Part shown: positions 28,526-38,800 of the stretch, piece by piece | Numbering within the stretch: position 1 is the stretch's first letter | How the letters are laid out: each line of letters opens with the position of its first letter | Assembly (NCBI RefSeq): GCF_024345495.1 | Contig: NZ_JAGQBF010000003.1 | Location: 1-64,000, forward strand | Source: Synechococcus sp. RedBA-s | GTDB taxonomy: Bacteria; Cyanobacteriota; Cyanobacteriia; PCC-6307; Cyanobiaceae | DNA length: 64,000 nt | Direction: 5' to 3' | The notes under the pieces: generated by a model | What the model was told of the DNA's origin: nothing | Databases searched by the model: none | What the model saw: only the letters and a program-made list of their open reading frames with translations | Program-made: the position numbers and the translations under genes

Positions 28526-29776
28526 ATGTCCCCAACCCAACCCCAAGCCCACCGCCAGCAGCGGCCCCTGGTGGCAGCCCTCGCCCTGGGCTTCACCCTG
28601 CTGCCCTCCGCTCCGGCGCTGGCAGCGCTGCCCCAGCTCCAGAACCAGGTGAGCTGTGCGGCCCTGCAGCAGCGGGTCCAGGCCAGCCTGGGGTCGGAAG
28701 CCAGCGTCTGGAGCGTCTCGGTGGCCGATAGCAGCGGCCGCCTGCTGGCCGATGTGAACGGGCTGCAGCCGCGGGTGCCCGCTTCCAACCAGAAGCTGGT
28801 CAGCACAGCCTTCGCCCTCGATCGCCTCGGTCCCGACTACCGCCTCACCACCAAGCTCTGGCGGCTGCCGGATGGCACCCTGCGCCTGACCGGCGAAGGG
28901 GACCCCGACCTGGCCATGCCCCAGCTGCAGCGCTTCGCCAAGCTGGCTCTGGGTTCCGGCGGCGCCGATGGAGCGCCCCCCAGCCTGGTGCGGCTTCAAC
29001 TGGCGGAGGAGCCGCCCCAGGCCTGGTGGCCCCAGGGCTGGCATCCGGGAGATCGAGCCGAGGCCTATGGCGCTCCGATCACCCGTCTGGCCCTCACCAG
29101 TAACGCCATCGACATGGCGGTGACCAATCCCACCTCGCGCCTGCGCACCCTGCTCAACCGGGAGTTGGTGCGCCAGGGGGGCAAGGCCGTTGAGCTGACC
29201 GTGGTCTCTCCCCAGACCCCCCTCTCCCAGGATGCGGTGCTGCTGCACCAGGAGCCCTCGGCTCCGATGCACAACCTGCTCAGCCTGGCCAACACCGAAA
29301 GCCACAATTTCACCGCAGAAGTGTTGCTGCGTCAGGCCAGTGGCAGCTGGGACCTGGCCGTCAGCCGTCGGGCCGAGATGCAGTGGCTGTACCAGCAGGG
29401 CCTACCCATGCAGGGGGTCCAGGTGGCCGATGGCAGTGGTCTGGATCGGGCCAATCGCCTCACCAGCCGCTTTCTCACCGCCCTGCTGCTCACCATGGGC
29501 CAGCACCCCTATGCCAACAACTACCTGGCCTCCATGGCGGTGGCCGGCCAGCGGGGCACTCTGCGCAACCTCTACAAGGGCACCAGCCTGGAGGGGCGCT
29601 TCCGTGGCAAGACCGGCACCCTCACCGGAGTGCGCTCCATCAGCGGCGTGCTCAAAACCAGTGATGGCCCCCGTTACGTGAGCATGATCTCCAATGGCTC
29701 CGGAGCACCGAACACCAGAATTGGTCTGGTGCTCCGTGAGGTGCAGAACGTCAGCCTCTGCCAGCCACCTGCCTGA
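28526..29776 (+). CDS. dacB: D-alanyl-D-alanine carboxypeptidase/endopeptidase (PBP4, S13 family)
   Basis: A 416-residue periplasmic penicillin-binding protein. A signal peptide occupies about residues 1-33 (hydrophobic LVAALALGFTLLPSAPALA). The catalytic SxxK is Ser87-Lys90 (ASNQK), the SxN motif is SHN in NTESHNFTAEVLL, and KTG is in GKTGTLTGVRSISG. It trims or cleaves peptidoglycan peptide cross-links. ATG 28526 places the signal peptide correctly. Its last 26 bases overlap the convergent coiled-coil gene. Confidence 0.93.
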   Translation: MSPTQPQAHRQQRPLVAALALGFTLLPSAPALAALPQLQNQVSCAALQQRVQASLGSEASVWSVSVADSSGRLLADVNGLQPRVPASNQKLVSTAFALDRLGPDYRLTTKLWRLPDGTLRLTGEGDPDLAMPQLQRFAKLALGSGGADGAPPSLVRLQLAEEPPQAWWPQGWHPGDRAEAYGAPITRLALTSNAIDMAVTNPTSRLRTLLNRELVRQGGKAVELTVVSPQTPLSQDAVLLHQEPSAPMHNLLSLANTESHNFTAEVLLRQASGSWDLAVSRRAEMQWLYQQGLPMQGVQVADGSGLDRANRLTSRFLTALLLTMGQHPYANNYLASMAVAGQRGTLRNLYKGTSLEGRFRGKTGTLTGVRSISGVLKTSDGPRYVSMISNGSGAPNTRIGLVLREVQNVSLCQPPA

Positions 29777-30701
29777 GCCGAGAGGCCGCGCGCCGGGCGC
29801 GGCTGATGGGCACCGCCGCCTGCTCGCCGGCAGGCGGTTGGGCCACCGGTGCTCGCTCGGCGGAGGCGGACACCTCAGTGCTCTGGATGCGCACCAGTTC
29901 GCGCCGTCCGGCGAGCACCACCTTGCTCAGTTCCCCCAGCCGACCTTCGAGCTCAGTGAGCACCTGCTCGGCATAGCGGTTGGCGCCGTCCTGAACAGTG
30001 GTGGCCTCCTGGCGGGTGCGGCTGATCAGCGCTTCGCACTGCTGCTGGGTCTGCTGGCGGAACTGCAGGGCATCGTTGTGGAGCCGCTCCGCTTCGCTCT
30101 GGCTCTCGCGCTGGATGCGCAGCCCCTCCTGGCGGATCTTCTCCAGTTCCCCAAGGCTCTGCTGGCGGGAGCGCTCGTGTTGCTCCGCCAGCTGGCGCTT
30201 CATCTCCACGAAGTCCTGGTCGAGCTGCTGGCGCCGCTGCATCGACTCCTGCTCCAGCTGCTGGCGGCGGCTGCTGAACTGCTGCTCAGTCTGGGCCAGA
30301 CGGGTCTGGTGCTCCTGCTCGGTCTGGGCCACCTGCTGCCGGGCCGAGAGCAGCAGCTGCTCGCACTGTTGGCGCGCCTGCTCACGCAACTCCGCGACCT
30401 GGCGTTCGGCCTCCTGGCGCACGGCGGCCGAATTGATCAGCTGTTCCCGTTCCTGACGGGCGCGGCCGATGATCTCCTCAGCCTGCTGGCGGGCCTGGGC
30501 GATGAAGCTCTCACGCTGGCGCAGAAGCTCCTCGGCCTGGTCGAGCTGGGCGGGCATCGCCTCGCGCACCGCGTCCATCAGCTCAATGGCGTCCTGCTCA
30601 TTGACGAGGCGGCCACCACTGAATGGAATGCGGCTGCCCTCCAGCACGATTTCTTCGAGCTGGTCGATCTGATCCAGCACGCTGATCCGTGTGTCGGCCA
30701 T
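29751..30701 (-). CDS. DivIVA/Cdv3-like coiled-coil protein
   Basis: A 316-residue protein. A short N-terminal domain (about 1-60, VLDQIDQLEEIVLEGSRIP then a GRLVNEQDAIELMD block) precedes a very long Gln/Arg/Glu-rich coiled coil (about 60-255) and a flexible basic end. The N-terminal pattern resembles the cyanobacterial DivIVA-like cell division protein Cdv3, which acts with the Z-ring. This is inferred from layout and is not certain; similar frames are sometimes mislabelled as ATP synthase b-like because of the coiled coil. It is followed 17 bases downstream by coaD on the same strand. Confidence 0.62.
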   Translation of the reverse strand: MADTRISVLDQIDQLEEIVLEGSRIPFSGGRLVNEQDAIELMDAVREAMPAQLDQAEELLRQRESFIAQARQQAEEIIGRARQEREQLINSAAVRQEAERQVAELREQARQQCEQLLLSARQQVAQTEQEHQTRLAQTEQQFSSRRQQLEQESMQRRQQLDQDFVEMKRQLAEQHERSRQQSLGELEKIRQEGLRIQRESQSEAERLHNDALQFRQQTQQQCEALISRTRQEATTVQDGANRYAEQVLTELEGRLGELSKVVLAGRRELVRIQSTEVSASAERAPVAQPPAGEQAAVPISRARRAASRLRQVAGRG

Positions 30702-30718
30702 CTCAACGGGGCAGGGGA

Positions 30719-31195
30719 TTACCGATTAAAGAGCCTGGAGAGGTCTTCCGCCACTCCTGGCGGCACCATGTGGCGCACATCCCCACCGAAGCGGGCCACC
30801 TCCTTGACCACGCTGCTGCTCAGAAAGCTGTGGTGGGCTGCGGTCACCAGGAACAGGGTTTCCACCTCCGCCGCCAGGCTGCGGTTGGTGTGGGCGATCT
30901 GAAGCTCGAATTCGAAATCGCTCATCGCCCGCAGGCCCCGCAGGATCACGGCGGAGCTGCAGCGGCGGGCGAAGTCCACGGTGAGGCCGTCGAAGCTGCT
31001 CACCTCCACCCGCTCCAGGTGGGAGGTGGCCTGGCGGATCTGGCTGAGCCGCTGCTCCAGGGGGAAACTGGCCTGCTTGCTCGGGTTCTGCAGCACCGCC
31101 ACCACCAGACCACCGAACAGCCGCTCGGCCCGTTCGATCAGGTCGAGGTGGCCCAGGGTGAGCGGATCGAAACTGCCGGGATAGACAGCCTTCAT
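30719..31195 (-). CDS. coaD: Phosphopantetheine adenylyltransferase
   Basis: A 158-residue nucleotidyltransferase of coenzyme A synthesis: 4'-phosphopantetheine and ATP to dephospho-CoA. The ATP-binding T/HxGH signature is in [16 protein letters not shown], and the second motif lies in the [12 protein letters not shown] region near the C-terminus (residues about 125-136). The length is typical. Because minus-strand transcription runs from coaD (ATG 31195) towards the coiled-coil gene, coaD is the upstream member of the pair. Confidence 0.96.
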   Translation of the reverse strand: MKAVYPGSFDPLTLGHLDLIERAERLFGGLVVAVLQNPSKQASFPLEQRLSQIRQATSHLERVEVSSFDGLTVDFARRCSSAVILRGLRAMSDFEFELQIAHTNRSLAAEVETLFLVTAAHHSFLSSSVVKEVARFGGDVRHMVPPGVAEDLSRLFNR

Positions 31196-31301
31196 CGGGG
31201 CTTGGTGGTGGGGCCCCCCGCGGGGAAGCGATGGCGCGGATCCTATGGATGGGGACGCCGCCGTGGATCTCGCTGCCTAAAGTCGTCGTATCGATCGCGA
31301 C

Positions 31302-31823
31302 ATGTTGATGGCCAGCGAAGCACCCACCAGCGCAGCCAGTGGCGGCCTCGATGCCGCCGCCAAAAAGACGCTGCTGCGCAAGATCCCCCACGGGCTGTTC
31401 ATTTGCGGTGTCGCCGAAGGCGACACCATCAACGGCTTCACTGCCAGTTGGGTCACCCAGGGTTCCTTCGAGCCACCCCTGGTGGTGATGGCGGTGCGGG
31501 CCGATTCCACCAGCAACGGCATCATCCAACGCACCCGGCGCTTCTCCCTCAACGTGCTCGCGGCCGACCAGAAGGACCTGGCGGCGGTGTTCTTCAAGCC
31601 CCAGAACGGCATCGGCGGCCGCTTCGACGCCGCCCCCTACAGCCTGGGTGCCCTCGGCCTGCCGATCCTGGAGGCGGCCCTCGGCGCTGTGGAGTGCGAG
31701 CTGGTGGGTGAGGTGGTTCATGGGGATCACACCGTCTTCGTGGCCGAAGTGAAGACCGCCGTGCTGCACCGCGATGGAGCGGCCCTTGAGCTGGGCCCCA
31801 CCGGCTGGCAGTACGGCGGCTGA
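31302..31823 (+). CDS. Flavin reductase-like domain protein
   Basis: A 173-residue split-barrel FMN-binding protein. The segment [25 protein letters not shown] is the family's flavin-binding start, with NGFTASW...SFEPPLV binding FMN phosphate. Stand-alone members reduce flavin with NAD(P)H or pass electrons to a partner oxygenase; in cyanobacteria a similar domain is fused to flavodiiron proteins, but here it is separate. ATG 31302 is used; ATG 31308 is equally possible. It is divergent from coaD and 26 bases before uvrC. Confidence 0.85.
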   Translation: MLMASEAPTSAASGGLDAAAKKTLLRKIPHGLFICGVAEGDTINGFTASWVTQGSFEPPLVVMAVRADSTSNGIIQRTRRFSLNVLAADQKDLAAVFFKPQNGIGGRFDAAPYSLGALGLPILEAALGAVECELVGEVVHGDHTVFVAEVKTAVLHRDGAALELGPTGWQYGG

Positions 31824-31849
31824 GCCGGGCCCAAGACACCACCGACGCC

Positions 31850-33868
31850 ATGGGCCGCCTCGCCCAGCCCCTCCTGAGCGATGCCGATCGCCTCAGCCAG
31901 CGCCTCAAGGAGCTGCCCGCTGAGCCGGGCTGCTACCTGATGCGCGACGCCGAGGACCGCATCCTCTACATCGGCAAGTCGAAGAGCCTGCGCAGCCGCG
32001 TGCGCAGCTATTTCCGTGAGTCCCACGACCTGAGCCCGCGCATCAGCCTGATGGTGCGCCAGGTCTGTGAGATTGAATTCATCGTGACCGACAGCGAAGC
32101 GGAGGCGCTGGCGCTCGAATCCAACCTGATCAAGGCCCACCAGCCGCACTTCAATGTGCTGCTCAAGGACGACAAGAAATATCCCTACCTCTGCATCACC
32201 TGGAGCGAGCCCTACCCGCGCATCTTCATCACCCGGCGGCGGCGGCTGCGCAGCCCCCTGGATCGCTTCTACGGCCCCTACGTCGATGTGGGCCTGCTGC
32301 GGCGCACATTCTTCCTGGTGAAGCGGGTGTTTCCCCTGCGCCAACGCCCCCAGCCCCTCTACCGCGACCGCACCTGCCTCAACTTCGACATCGGCCGCTG
32401 CCCCGGGGTGTGCCAGGAGAAGGTCAGCCCCGAGGCCTACCAGCAGATCCTGCGCAAGGTGGCGATGGTGTTCCAGGGCCGCAGCGACGAACTGTTGGAG
32501 CTGCTGCGTGCCCAGATGGGGCGCTACGCCGAGCGTGAGGACTACGAGGCGGCCGCGCGGGTGCGGGACCAGCTGCAGGGCCTTGAGCAGCTCACCGCCG
32601 AGCAGAAGATGACCCTGCCCGATGCCTCCGTGTCGCGGGATGTGCTGGCCCTGGCCTGTGACCAGCGGCTGGCGGCCGTGCAGCTGTTCCAGATGCGCGC
32701 CGGCAAGCTGGTGGGGCGGCTGGGTTACACCGCCGACGCCAGCATCGCCAGCCCTGGCGCAATCCTGCAGCGGGTGCTGGAGGAGCACTACAGCCAGGTG
32801 GAGCCCGTGGAGATTCCGCCCGAGGTGCTTGTGCAGCACCCCCTGCCCCGCCAGGAGCTGGTGCAGGAGTGGCTGAGTGAGCGGCGGGGCCGCAAGGTGC
32901 GGCTGTCACAGCCACAGCGGCAGCAGAAGGCCGATCTGATCGAGCTGGTGGAGCGCAACGCCACCTTCGAGCTCAGCCGCGCCCAGCGCAGCGCCGAGCA
33001 GCACCAGCTGGCCACCGAAGACCTCGCCCAGCTGCTCGATCTGCCCCAGCCGCCCCGGCGCATCGAGGGCTACGACATCAGCCACATTCAGGGCAGTGAT
33101 GCGGTGGCCTCCCAGGTGGTGTTCGTCGATGGGCTGCCCGCCAAGCAGCACTACCGCAAATACCGGATCCAGAGCAGCAGCATCAGCGCCGGCCACTCCG
33201 ACGACTTCATGGCGATGGCCGAGATCATGCGGCGGCGCTTCCGCCGTTGGTCGCAGGCCAAAGCAGAGGGGGCCGACCTCTCCGAGCTGCGTCGGGCGGC
33301 CAGCACGGCCCTGCACACCGGTGGGCTGGGCGACTGGCCCGACGTGGTGATGATCGATGGCGGCAAGGGCCAGCTCTCCGCGGTGATGGAGGCCCTGCGC
33401 GAACTCAACCTGCATGAGGAGCTGGTGGTCTGTTCCCTGGCCAAGCAGCGGGAGGAGGTGTTCCTGCCCGGCGCCAGCCAGCCGCTGGAGAGCGAACCTG
33501 ATCAGCTGGGGCTGCTGTTGCTGCGGCGGCTGCGCGATGAGGCCCACCGCTTCGCGGTCAGTTTCCACCGCCAGCAGCGGGGTGAGCGAATGAAGCGCTC
33601 TCGCCTCTCCGACATCCCCGGCCTCGGCCCGAAGCGTGTCAAGGAGCTGCTGGCCCACTTCCGCTCGATCGACGCCATCCAGCTGGCCAGCCCTGAGCAG
33701 ATCGCCGGCGCCACCGGGGTGGGTCCGGCCCTGGCCCAGCAGGTGTGGAGCTACTTCCATCCCGGCGACCCTGAGGAGTCGCCCGATGGCGAGCCGCCGG
33801 CTGAACCGCTGGAGGGCGCTTGGCCAGCAAGCCCTATGCCGCCAGCGGTCGCTACATCCAGCGCATGA
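31850..33868 (+). CDS. uvrC: Excinuclease ABC subunit C
   Basis: A 672-residue nucleotide excision repair nuclease. It has an N-terminal GIY-YIG domain ([21 protein letters not shown], about 25-45), the UVR motif region ([17 protein letters not shown], about 232-248), the RNase H-like C-terminal nuclease ([18 protein letters not shown] and VMIDGGKGQ), and a terminal helix-hairpin-helix ([14 protein letters not shown]). The last 35 residues (Pro/Glu/Ala-rich, after WSYFHPGD) are not typical of UvrC. Their coding DNA overlaps the photolyase relic from 33820, suggesting the original C-terminus was replaced by read-through into the relic. Confidence 0.95.
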   Translation: MGRLAQPLLSDADRLSQRLKELPAEPGCYLMRDAEDRILYIGKSKSLRSRVRSYFRESHDLSPRISLMVRQVCEIEFIVTDSEAEALALESNLIKAHQPHFNVLLKDDKKYPYLCITWSEPYPRIFITRRRRLRSPLDRFYGPYVDVGLLRRTFFLVKRVFPLRQRPQPLYRDRTCLNFDIGRCPGVCQEKVSPEAYQQILRKVAMVFQGRSDELLELLRAQMGRYAEREDYEAAARVRDQLQGLEQLTAEQKMTLPDASVSRDVLALACDQRLAAVQLFQMRAGKLVGRLGYTADASIASPGAILQRVLEEHYSQVEPVEIPPEVLVQHPLPRQELVQEWLSERRGRKVRLSQPQRQQKADLIELVERNATFELSRAQRSAEQHQLATEDLAQLLDLPQPPRRIEGYDISHIQGSDAVASQVVFVDGLPAKQHYRKYRIQSSSISAGHSDDFMAMAEIMRRRFRRWSQAKAEGADLSELRRAASTALHTGGLGDWPDVVMIDGGKGQLSAVMEALRELNLHEELVVCSLAKQREEVFLPGASQPLESEPDQLGLLLLRRLRDEAHRFAVSFHRQQRGERMKRSRLSDIPGLGPKRVKELLAHFRSIDAIQLASPEQIAGATGVGPALAQQVWSYFHPGDPEESPDGEPPAEPLEGAWPASPMPPAVATSSA

Positions 33869-33933
33869 GCACGTACTGCAAGGGCTGTCGCTATGACCCG
33901 GCCCTGCGCAGCGGACCCCGCGCCTGCCCCTGA
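33820..33933 (+). pseudogene. Relic of the C-terminal Fe-S region of a CryPro/FeS-BCP type photolyase
   Basis: In a frame different from uvrC, 37 codons read [17 protein letters not shown], then YCKGCRYDPALRSGPRACP and a stop at 33931. This matches the distinctive end of FeS bacterial cryptochrome/photolyases (PhrB/CryB type), where three of the four 4Fe-4S ligands are spaced C-x2-C-x12-C; here the cysteines are codons 20, 23 and 36, the same spacing. A stop in frame at 33802 and absence of any upstream homology show the rest of the gene is gone; the normal continuation after ACP (usually FN) is also lost. Overlaps the last 49 bases of uvrC. Confidence 0.75.
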
Positions 33934-34006
33934 TGCTGGCCCATCCGAGGGCCCGAGGTGGAGGAGCAGCTCGCCCTAGCTTGAGTCAGCCTGCTCCCCT
34001 GCTCCG

Positions 34007-34597
34007 ATGACGCTCCCGGTCCTGCCAGCGGAGGCCTATCTCTGGTTCAAGACCCTGCACATCGTCGGGGTTGTGGTGTGGTTCGCCGGGTTGTTCTATC
34101 TCGTGCGCCTCTTCATCTATCACGTGGAGGCGGATGAGCTGGAGGAGCCCGTGCGCGGCGCCTTTCAGCAGCAATACACCCTGATGGAGCGACGCCTGGC
34201 CAACATCATCACCACCCCGGGCATGGTGGTGGCGGTGGCCATGGCGATGGGTTTGTTGGTGGCCCAGCCCCTCTGGCTGAAGCAGGGCTGGATGCACGCC
34301 AAGCTGGCCGTGGTGCTGGCCCTGCTGGCCTACCACTGGTTCTGTTATCGACTGATGGGCCAGTTGCGCGAGGGTCGCTGCCGCTGGAGCGGACGACAGC
34401 TGCGGGCCCTCAATGAGCTCCCCACCCTGATGCTGGTGCTGGTGGTGATGCTGGTGGTGTTCAAGGGGCAGTTCCCCACCGGTGCGGCCACCTGGTTCCT
34501 GGTGGCCCTGGTGGTGGCGATGGCCGGCTCGATTCAGTTCTACGCCCGCTGGAGGCGTCTTCGCGCGGAACAGGAGGCCCTGGCCGGTGGTACCTGA
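34007..34597 (+). CDS. hemJ: Protoporphyrinogen IX oxidase HemJ
   Basis: A 196-residue integral membrane protein with four hydrophobic segments. The first has the family's KTLHIVGVVVWFAGLFYL, containing the conserved His thought to bind heme, and the conserved Lys lies in WLKQGWMHAKL. HemJ oxidises protoporphyrinogen IX to protoporphyrin IX, the last common step of heme and chlorophyll synthesis, and is the usual form in cyanobacteria. ATG 34007 gives a normal length. The PHP gene begins seven bases after its stop. Confidence 0.93.
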   Translation: MTLPVLPAEAYLWFKTLHIVGVVVWFAGLFYLVRLFIYHVEADELEEPVRGAFQQQYTLMERRLANIITTPGMVVAVAMAMGLLVAQPLWLKQGWMHAKLAVVLALLAYHWFCYRLMGQLREGRCRWSGRQLRALNELPTLMLVLVVMLVVFKGQFPTGAATWFLVALVVAMAGSIQFYARWRRLRAEQEALAGGT

Positions 34598-34604
34598 ACC
34601 GCTG

Positions 34605-35258
34605 ATGGCCCCTGAACATCCGCTGGTGGCGGTGTTGCGGGGTGTGGAACCCTCCTGCTGCCCCGGGCGGCTCAATTTCCACTGCCACACCACCTGCAGC
34701 GACGGCAGCCTCCAGCCCGAGTGGCTGGCTGATCAAGCGGTGGACCGGGGCCTGGAGCACTTCGCGGTCACCGATCACCACAGCACGGCGGCCCTCGGGC
34801 CCCTGCAAGGGCGGCTGGAGCAGCACCGTCAAAGGGGTTGGCGGGTCCCCACCCTCTGGAGCGGTGTGGAGATCAGTTGCCTGCTGGAGGGCTGCCTGGT
34901 GCATGTGCTCGGGCTGGGCTTTGATCCTGGCCATGCCGCCCTGGCCCCCTATCTGGAGGGCAACGCTGTGGTCGGTCCGGCGCTCCGGGCCGGAGCCGTG
35001 CGCCGGGCCATCCATGCCGCTGGAGGACTGGCCCTGCTGGCCCATCCGGCCCGGTACCGCCTTCCCCACCACCTGCTGATCACGGCGGCGGCGGAGCTGG
35101 GATTCGATGGCGCCGAGGCCTACTACGACTACGAACAGAGTCCGCGCTGGCGCCCCTCCCCGCTGGTGTGCGAGGCGATCGCCGCCCAGCTGAACCGGCT
35201 GGGATTGCTGACGAGTTGCGGTACTGATACCCATGGGCTGGGACTTGGGGGCCGCTAG
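34605..35258 (+). CDS. PHP-domain metal-dependent phosphoesterase
   Basis: A 217-residue protein of the PHP family. Metal-binding motifs are NFHCHTTCSDGSL (about 24-36), VTDHHSTAAL, the E in SGVEISC, LAHPARY and the final CGTDTHGLGLGG. Members hydrolyse phosphoester bonds, for example nucleoside 3',5'-bisphosphates or short RNAs (YciV/RnaAM-like). The substrate is not evident. ATG 34605 is chosen; the frame stays open into hemJ. Shorter than most YciV proteins (about 285), it lacks the usual insertion in the middle. Confidence 0.85.
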   Translation: MAPEHPLVAVLRGVEPSCCPGRLNFHCHTTCSDGSLQPEWLADQAVDRGLEHFAVTDHHSTAALGPLQGRLEQHRQRGWRVPTLWSGVEISCLLEGCLVHVLGLGFDPGHAALAPYLEGNAVVGPALRAGAVRRAIHAAGGLALLAHPARYRLPHHLLITAAAELGFDGAEAYYDYEQSPRWRPSPLVCEAIAAQLNRLGLLTSCGTDTHGLGLGGR

Positions 35259-35287
35259 GCTCATTTCTAGGTTTCGGTTCCCTGACC

Positions 35288-35836
35288 ATGGGTCTGTTTG
35301 ATCGTCTGCTCGGCAACCGCTCCGAAGGAGCTTTCTCCTCCAAGGCCCCCAAGGCCAAACCGGTGAAAGCCGAGCAGGACGAAACCTTTTACCTCGATGC
35401 CGACGCCTCCAGCAGCCTGGGCGATGTGAACTTCATGCGGCGCTCGAACACGATCCGCCACACCTTCCCCGGCAGCGCCGACAATCCCGGCAACAAGGAA
35501 ATGATCCAGGAGGTGGATTCGATGGCGGCCCGGCTCGAGAAAGCCAGCACAGGCATGCCCGGCACCGAGGTGAAGGCCACCACCATCAGCCTCAGCAGCG
35601 GAGTCCCCAAGCCGGTCAAGAAGACGTTTGCCGAGAAGATGAGTTCCGGGGAGCTGAGCCAACGGCTCAGGGGTGCTGCCGTGGGCGGTGTCAACTCCGC
35701 TGGCGGATCGGCTCCCGCAGGCCGTAAGTCCGCTGGCAGCAGCAGCAGCGATGACCAGCCCAGCATCAGCTTGCAGCAGGCCAAGCCCGGCACCATCGAG
35801 GCCTTCAAGGACATGGCCAAGGAGCTGAACTCCTGA
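35288..35836 (+). CDS. Conserved cyanobacterial protein of unknown function
   Basis: A 182-residue soluble protein. It starts MGLFDRLLGNRS, has a patch FYLDADASSSLGDVNFMRRS and a later NTIRHTFPGSADNPGNKEM, then low-complexity Ser/Gly/Ala sequence before the ending IEAFKDMAKELNS. The patch looks conserved in character and I recall similar proteins from picocyanobacteria, none with a known role. There is no signal peptide or membrane segment. It is convergent with cobN across 41 bases containing a hairpin. Confidence 0.75.
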   Translation: MGLFDRLLGNRSEGAFSSKAPKAKPVKAEQDETFYLDADASSSLGDVNFMRRSNTIRHTFPGSADNPGNKEMIQEVDSMAARLEKASTGMPGTEVKATTISLSSGVPKPVKKTFAEKMSSGELSQRLRGAAVGGVNSAGGSAPAGRKSAGSSSSDDQPSISLQQAKPGTIEAFKDMAKELNS

Positions 35837-35840
35837 TCAG

Positions 35841-35873
35841 CAGGCCCTGGTCCGTCTGAGGTTGAAGGGCCTG
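35841..35873. terminator. Hairpin between convergent genes, possible bidirectional terminator
   Basis: CAGGCCCT (35841-35848) and AGGGCCTG (35866-35873) form a perfect 8-bp stem with a 17-base loop exactly in the gap between the stops of the 35288 gene and cobN. There is no T run on either side, so intrinsic termination would be weak. Confidence 0.4.
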
Positions 35874-35877
35874 ATGT

Positions 35878-38800
35878 TCAGCCCTCCACCAGGCTTTCGC
35901 TGCTGAGCACCAGCTGCTTGAGATGCTCCAGTTGCTCCGGGCTGGCCCCTTCCCACAGCCGGCGGTGGTGGGCTTCCAACAACCGTTCGGACATGTCGCG
36001 CAGGGCCCAGGGATTGGCCTGGCGCAGGAAGTCCAGCAGGGTTTCATCGCCCAGCCAGGTGTCGCAGATCGCCCCGTAGCTCCAGTCCGGCACCCGGCCC
36101 GTGCTGGCGTCGTAGGCGAAGAGGTAGTCGAGGCTGGCGGCCAGCTCGAAGCCCCCCTTGTAGCCATGGGCCCGCATGCCGTTGATCCAGCGGGGATTGA
36201 GCACCCGTGAGCGCAGCACCTTGTCGAGCTCCCGCTCCAGGCGATGCAGGCGGGGCCGCTGGTGGCGGGAGTGATCGCCGAACCAGAGGGCCGGAGCCGT
36301 GCCGCGCACCCGCTCGGTGGCGGCGCTCAGCCCCCCCTGGAACTGGTAGTAATCGTCGGAATCGAGCAGATCATGCTCGCGGTTGTCCTGGTTGTGCAGC
36401 ACCACCTGAACCTGGCGCAGCCGTTGTTCCAGGCCGTCGCGATCGGCGATCGCCTCACCGCTGCCCTCATACCGCCAGCTGCTCCAGTTGAGGTAGGCCT
36501 CGCCCAGATCGCTGCGCTCCTCCCACTGGCCGCTGTCGATCAGGCCCTGCAGTCCGGCGCCGTAGGCCCCCGGCGCCGAGCCATACACCCGGGCGCAATG
36601 ACCCTCGCGGATCAGTGCCGCCGCCAGGGGATTGTCGGATTCCGCCTCCTGCAGGCCCGCCACCAGGGCCGTGGCCCGGTTCATCCAGCCCACCAGCTGG
36701 GGGAAGGCATCGCGGAACAGGCCGGAGATGCGCAGGGTCACATCCACCCGCGGCCGCCCCAGCAACCCCAGCGGGATCACCTCCAGGTCCACCATCCGCC
36801 GAGTGGGTCCATCCCAGACCGGCCGCACCCCCATCAGGGCCAGGGCCTGGGCGATGTCTTCCCCGCCGTTGCGCATCGTTGCCGTCCCCCACACCGAGAG
36901 GGCCAGGTGGCTCAGGTCGTCACCCTCCTCCTGCAGGTGCAGGTCCAGCAGCAGCTCGGCGCTGCGCCGCCCCAGGTCCCAGGCCGCTTCGCTGGGCAGA
37001 CCGCGCAGATCGACGCTATAGAAGTTGCGGCCGGTGGGCAGCAGGTCGGGCCGGCCGCGGGTGGGGGCCCCAGACGGACCGGCGGCAATCCGCTCCCCCG
37101 CCACCCCCGCCAGAAAGGACTCCCGCTCTGCCTCACCGCAGCGCAGCAGCCGTGGGATCAGATCGCCGCGCACCCGCTCCAGCACCGAGCGGGTGTTGGG
37201 GCCGCAGGGAGGGATCTCGGCCCGTGGCTCCATCAGGGAGCGCAGCAGCTCCAGGGCCCATCCCTCCAGCAGGGCCACGCCATCCCCGACCCGGCGGCAG
37301 GCTTGGGCCGCCGCCGGGGCCGCCGCCGGTGCTGCCGCCAGCAGCCGCTGCCGGTCAGACGCGTCCAGCGGTTCTTCCTCCGGATCCGCCCAGGGGTCGA
37401 GCGCCAGGCCCAGATCCTTGGCCAGGGCCTGGGTGAGCCCGGGCCCCTCGGCCAAGGGCGGCCGCGCCAGGCAGAGCAGCAGCTCCAGCAGTGGCTCCGG
37501 GGCGGGCAGGTGGCCGAAGGTGTGCAGGCCCGTGCGGATCTGGGACTCCTTGAGCTCACAGAGGTAGCCGTCGGCTCGGTCGATGCGGCTCTCCAGGTCG
37601 CTGGCCTCCAGCGGCAGCTCCAGGGCCTCGAGGGTTTCGGCCAGCCGCTGGCGCAGGGGGGCCACCCGGGCGCTGCCCAGCTGGCAGGCCTCCCAGTACT
37701 CATCCAGCAGGGCCTCCAGGGTCTGCAGGGGTCCATGCAGACCCGCCCGCCCCAGCGGTGGGGTGAGGTGGTCGAGGATCACGGCCTGGGCACGGCGCTT
37801 GGCCTGGGACCCTTCGCCGGGATCGTTGACGATGAAGGGGTAGAGGTGGGGCATCGGCCCCAGGGCCCATTCAGGGAAGCACTGGTTGGAGAGCCCCAGC
37901 CCCTTGCCCGGCAGCCATTCCAGATTGCCGTGCTTGCCCACGTGCACCACGAGCTGGGATCCCTCCACCTGTCGCAGCCAGAGGTACTGGGCCAGGTAGG
38001 CGTGGGTGGGGGGCAGATCGGGGCTGTGGTAATTGAGGCTGGGGTCGCGGTCGTAGCCCCGCTCCGGCTGGATCAGCACATGGATGCGGCCAAAGCGCAG
38101 ACCCCGGATCGGGAAACCGGCGCCAGCGGCGCCGCGCTCCAGTCCGCTGTCCTGATCCGCTGAGCCCCAGCGCCGCTCGATCAGCTGCCGACCCTCCTGG
38201 GGCAGGTCGTCATACCAGCGCTGATAGGTGGCCAGGGGGAGGTGGTCGAGGGGCGGCCGGTGGCTGCTCTCGGCGTCGTTGCTGCGGCCCGCCAGCAATC
38301 GTTCGATCAGCTCCTGGCCGTTCTGGGGAAGGGTCCCATCCGGCGGCTGCCCCTGCGCCGCCCCGAGGTCGTAGCCGGCGGCGGCCAGCCAGTGCAGCAT
38401 CGCCGCCGCACTGGCGGGGGTGTCGAGGCCGACGCCATTGGCCAGGCGGCTGTTGCGGGTGGGGTAGTTGGCGAGCACCAGTGACAGGCGCCGCTGCGCC
38501 GGAGGCGTGCAGCGCAAGCTCACCCAGGCCTCCACCAGCTGTGCGATCCAGTCGAGGCGCTCGGGATCCGGCTGGTAACGGTGCAGCGCAGTGGTCAGCC
38601 GGGCATCGGCCTGATCGGCTGCCTCTTTAAACGCTCCCACCCGGGTGGTGATGCGGCCATCGAGCTCCGGCAGCGCCACCTGCAGGCTGAGGTCGAGCGG
38701 GCTCAGGCCGATGCTGCTGCTGCGCCAGCGCTCGCGGCTGGAGCTGCTGCAGAGCAGCTGCAGCACCGGCACGTTCAGGGCCTCCCAGAGGGGAGCGCCG

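Noticed and set aside
35841-35873. Hairpin taken as a strong terminator
   Set aside because: It has no T run, so only a weak terminator is listed.
36244-38163. 639-residue open frame on the plus strand
   Set aside because: Antisense to cobN, with no recognisable motif. Similar shadow frames occur opposite argC, leuS, uvrC, ribBA and murQ.
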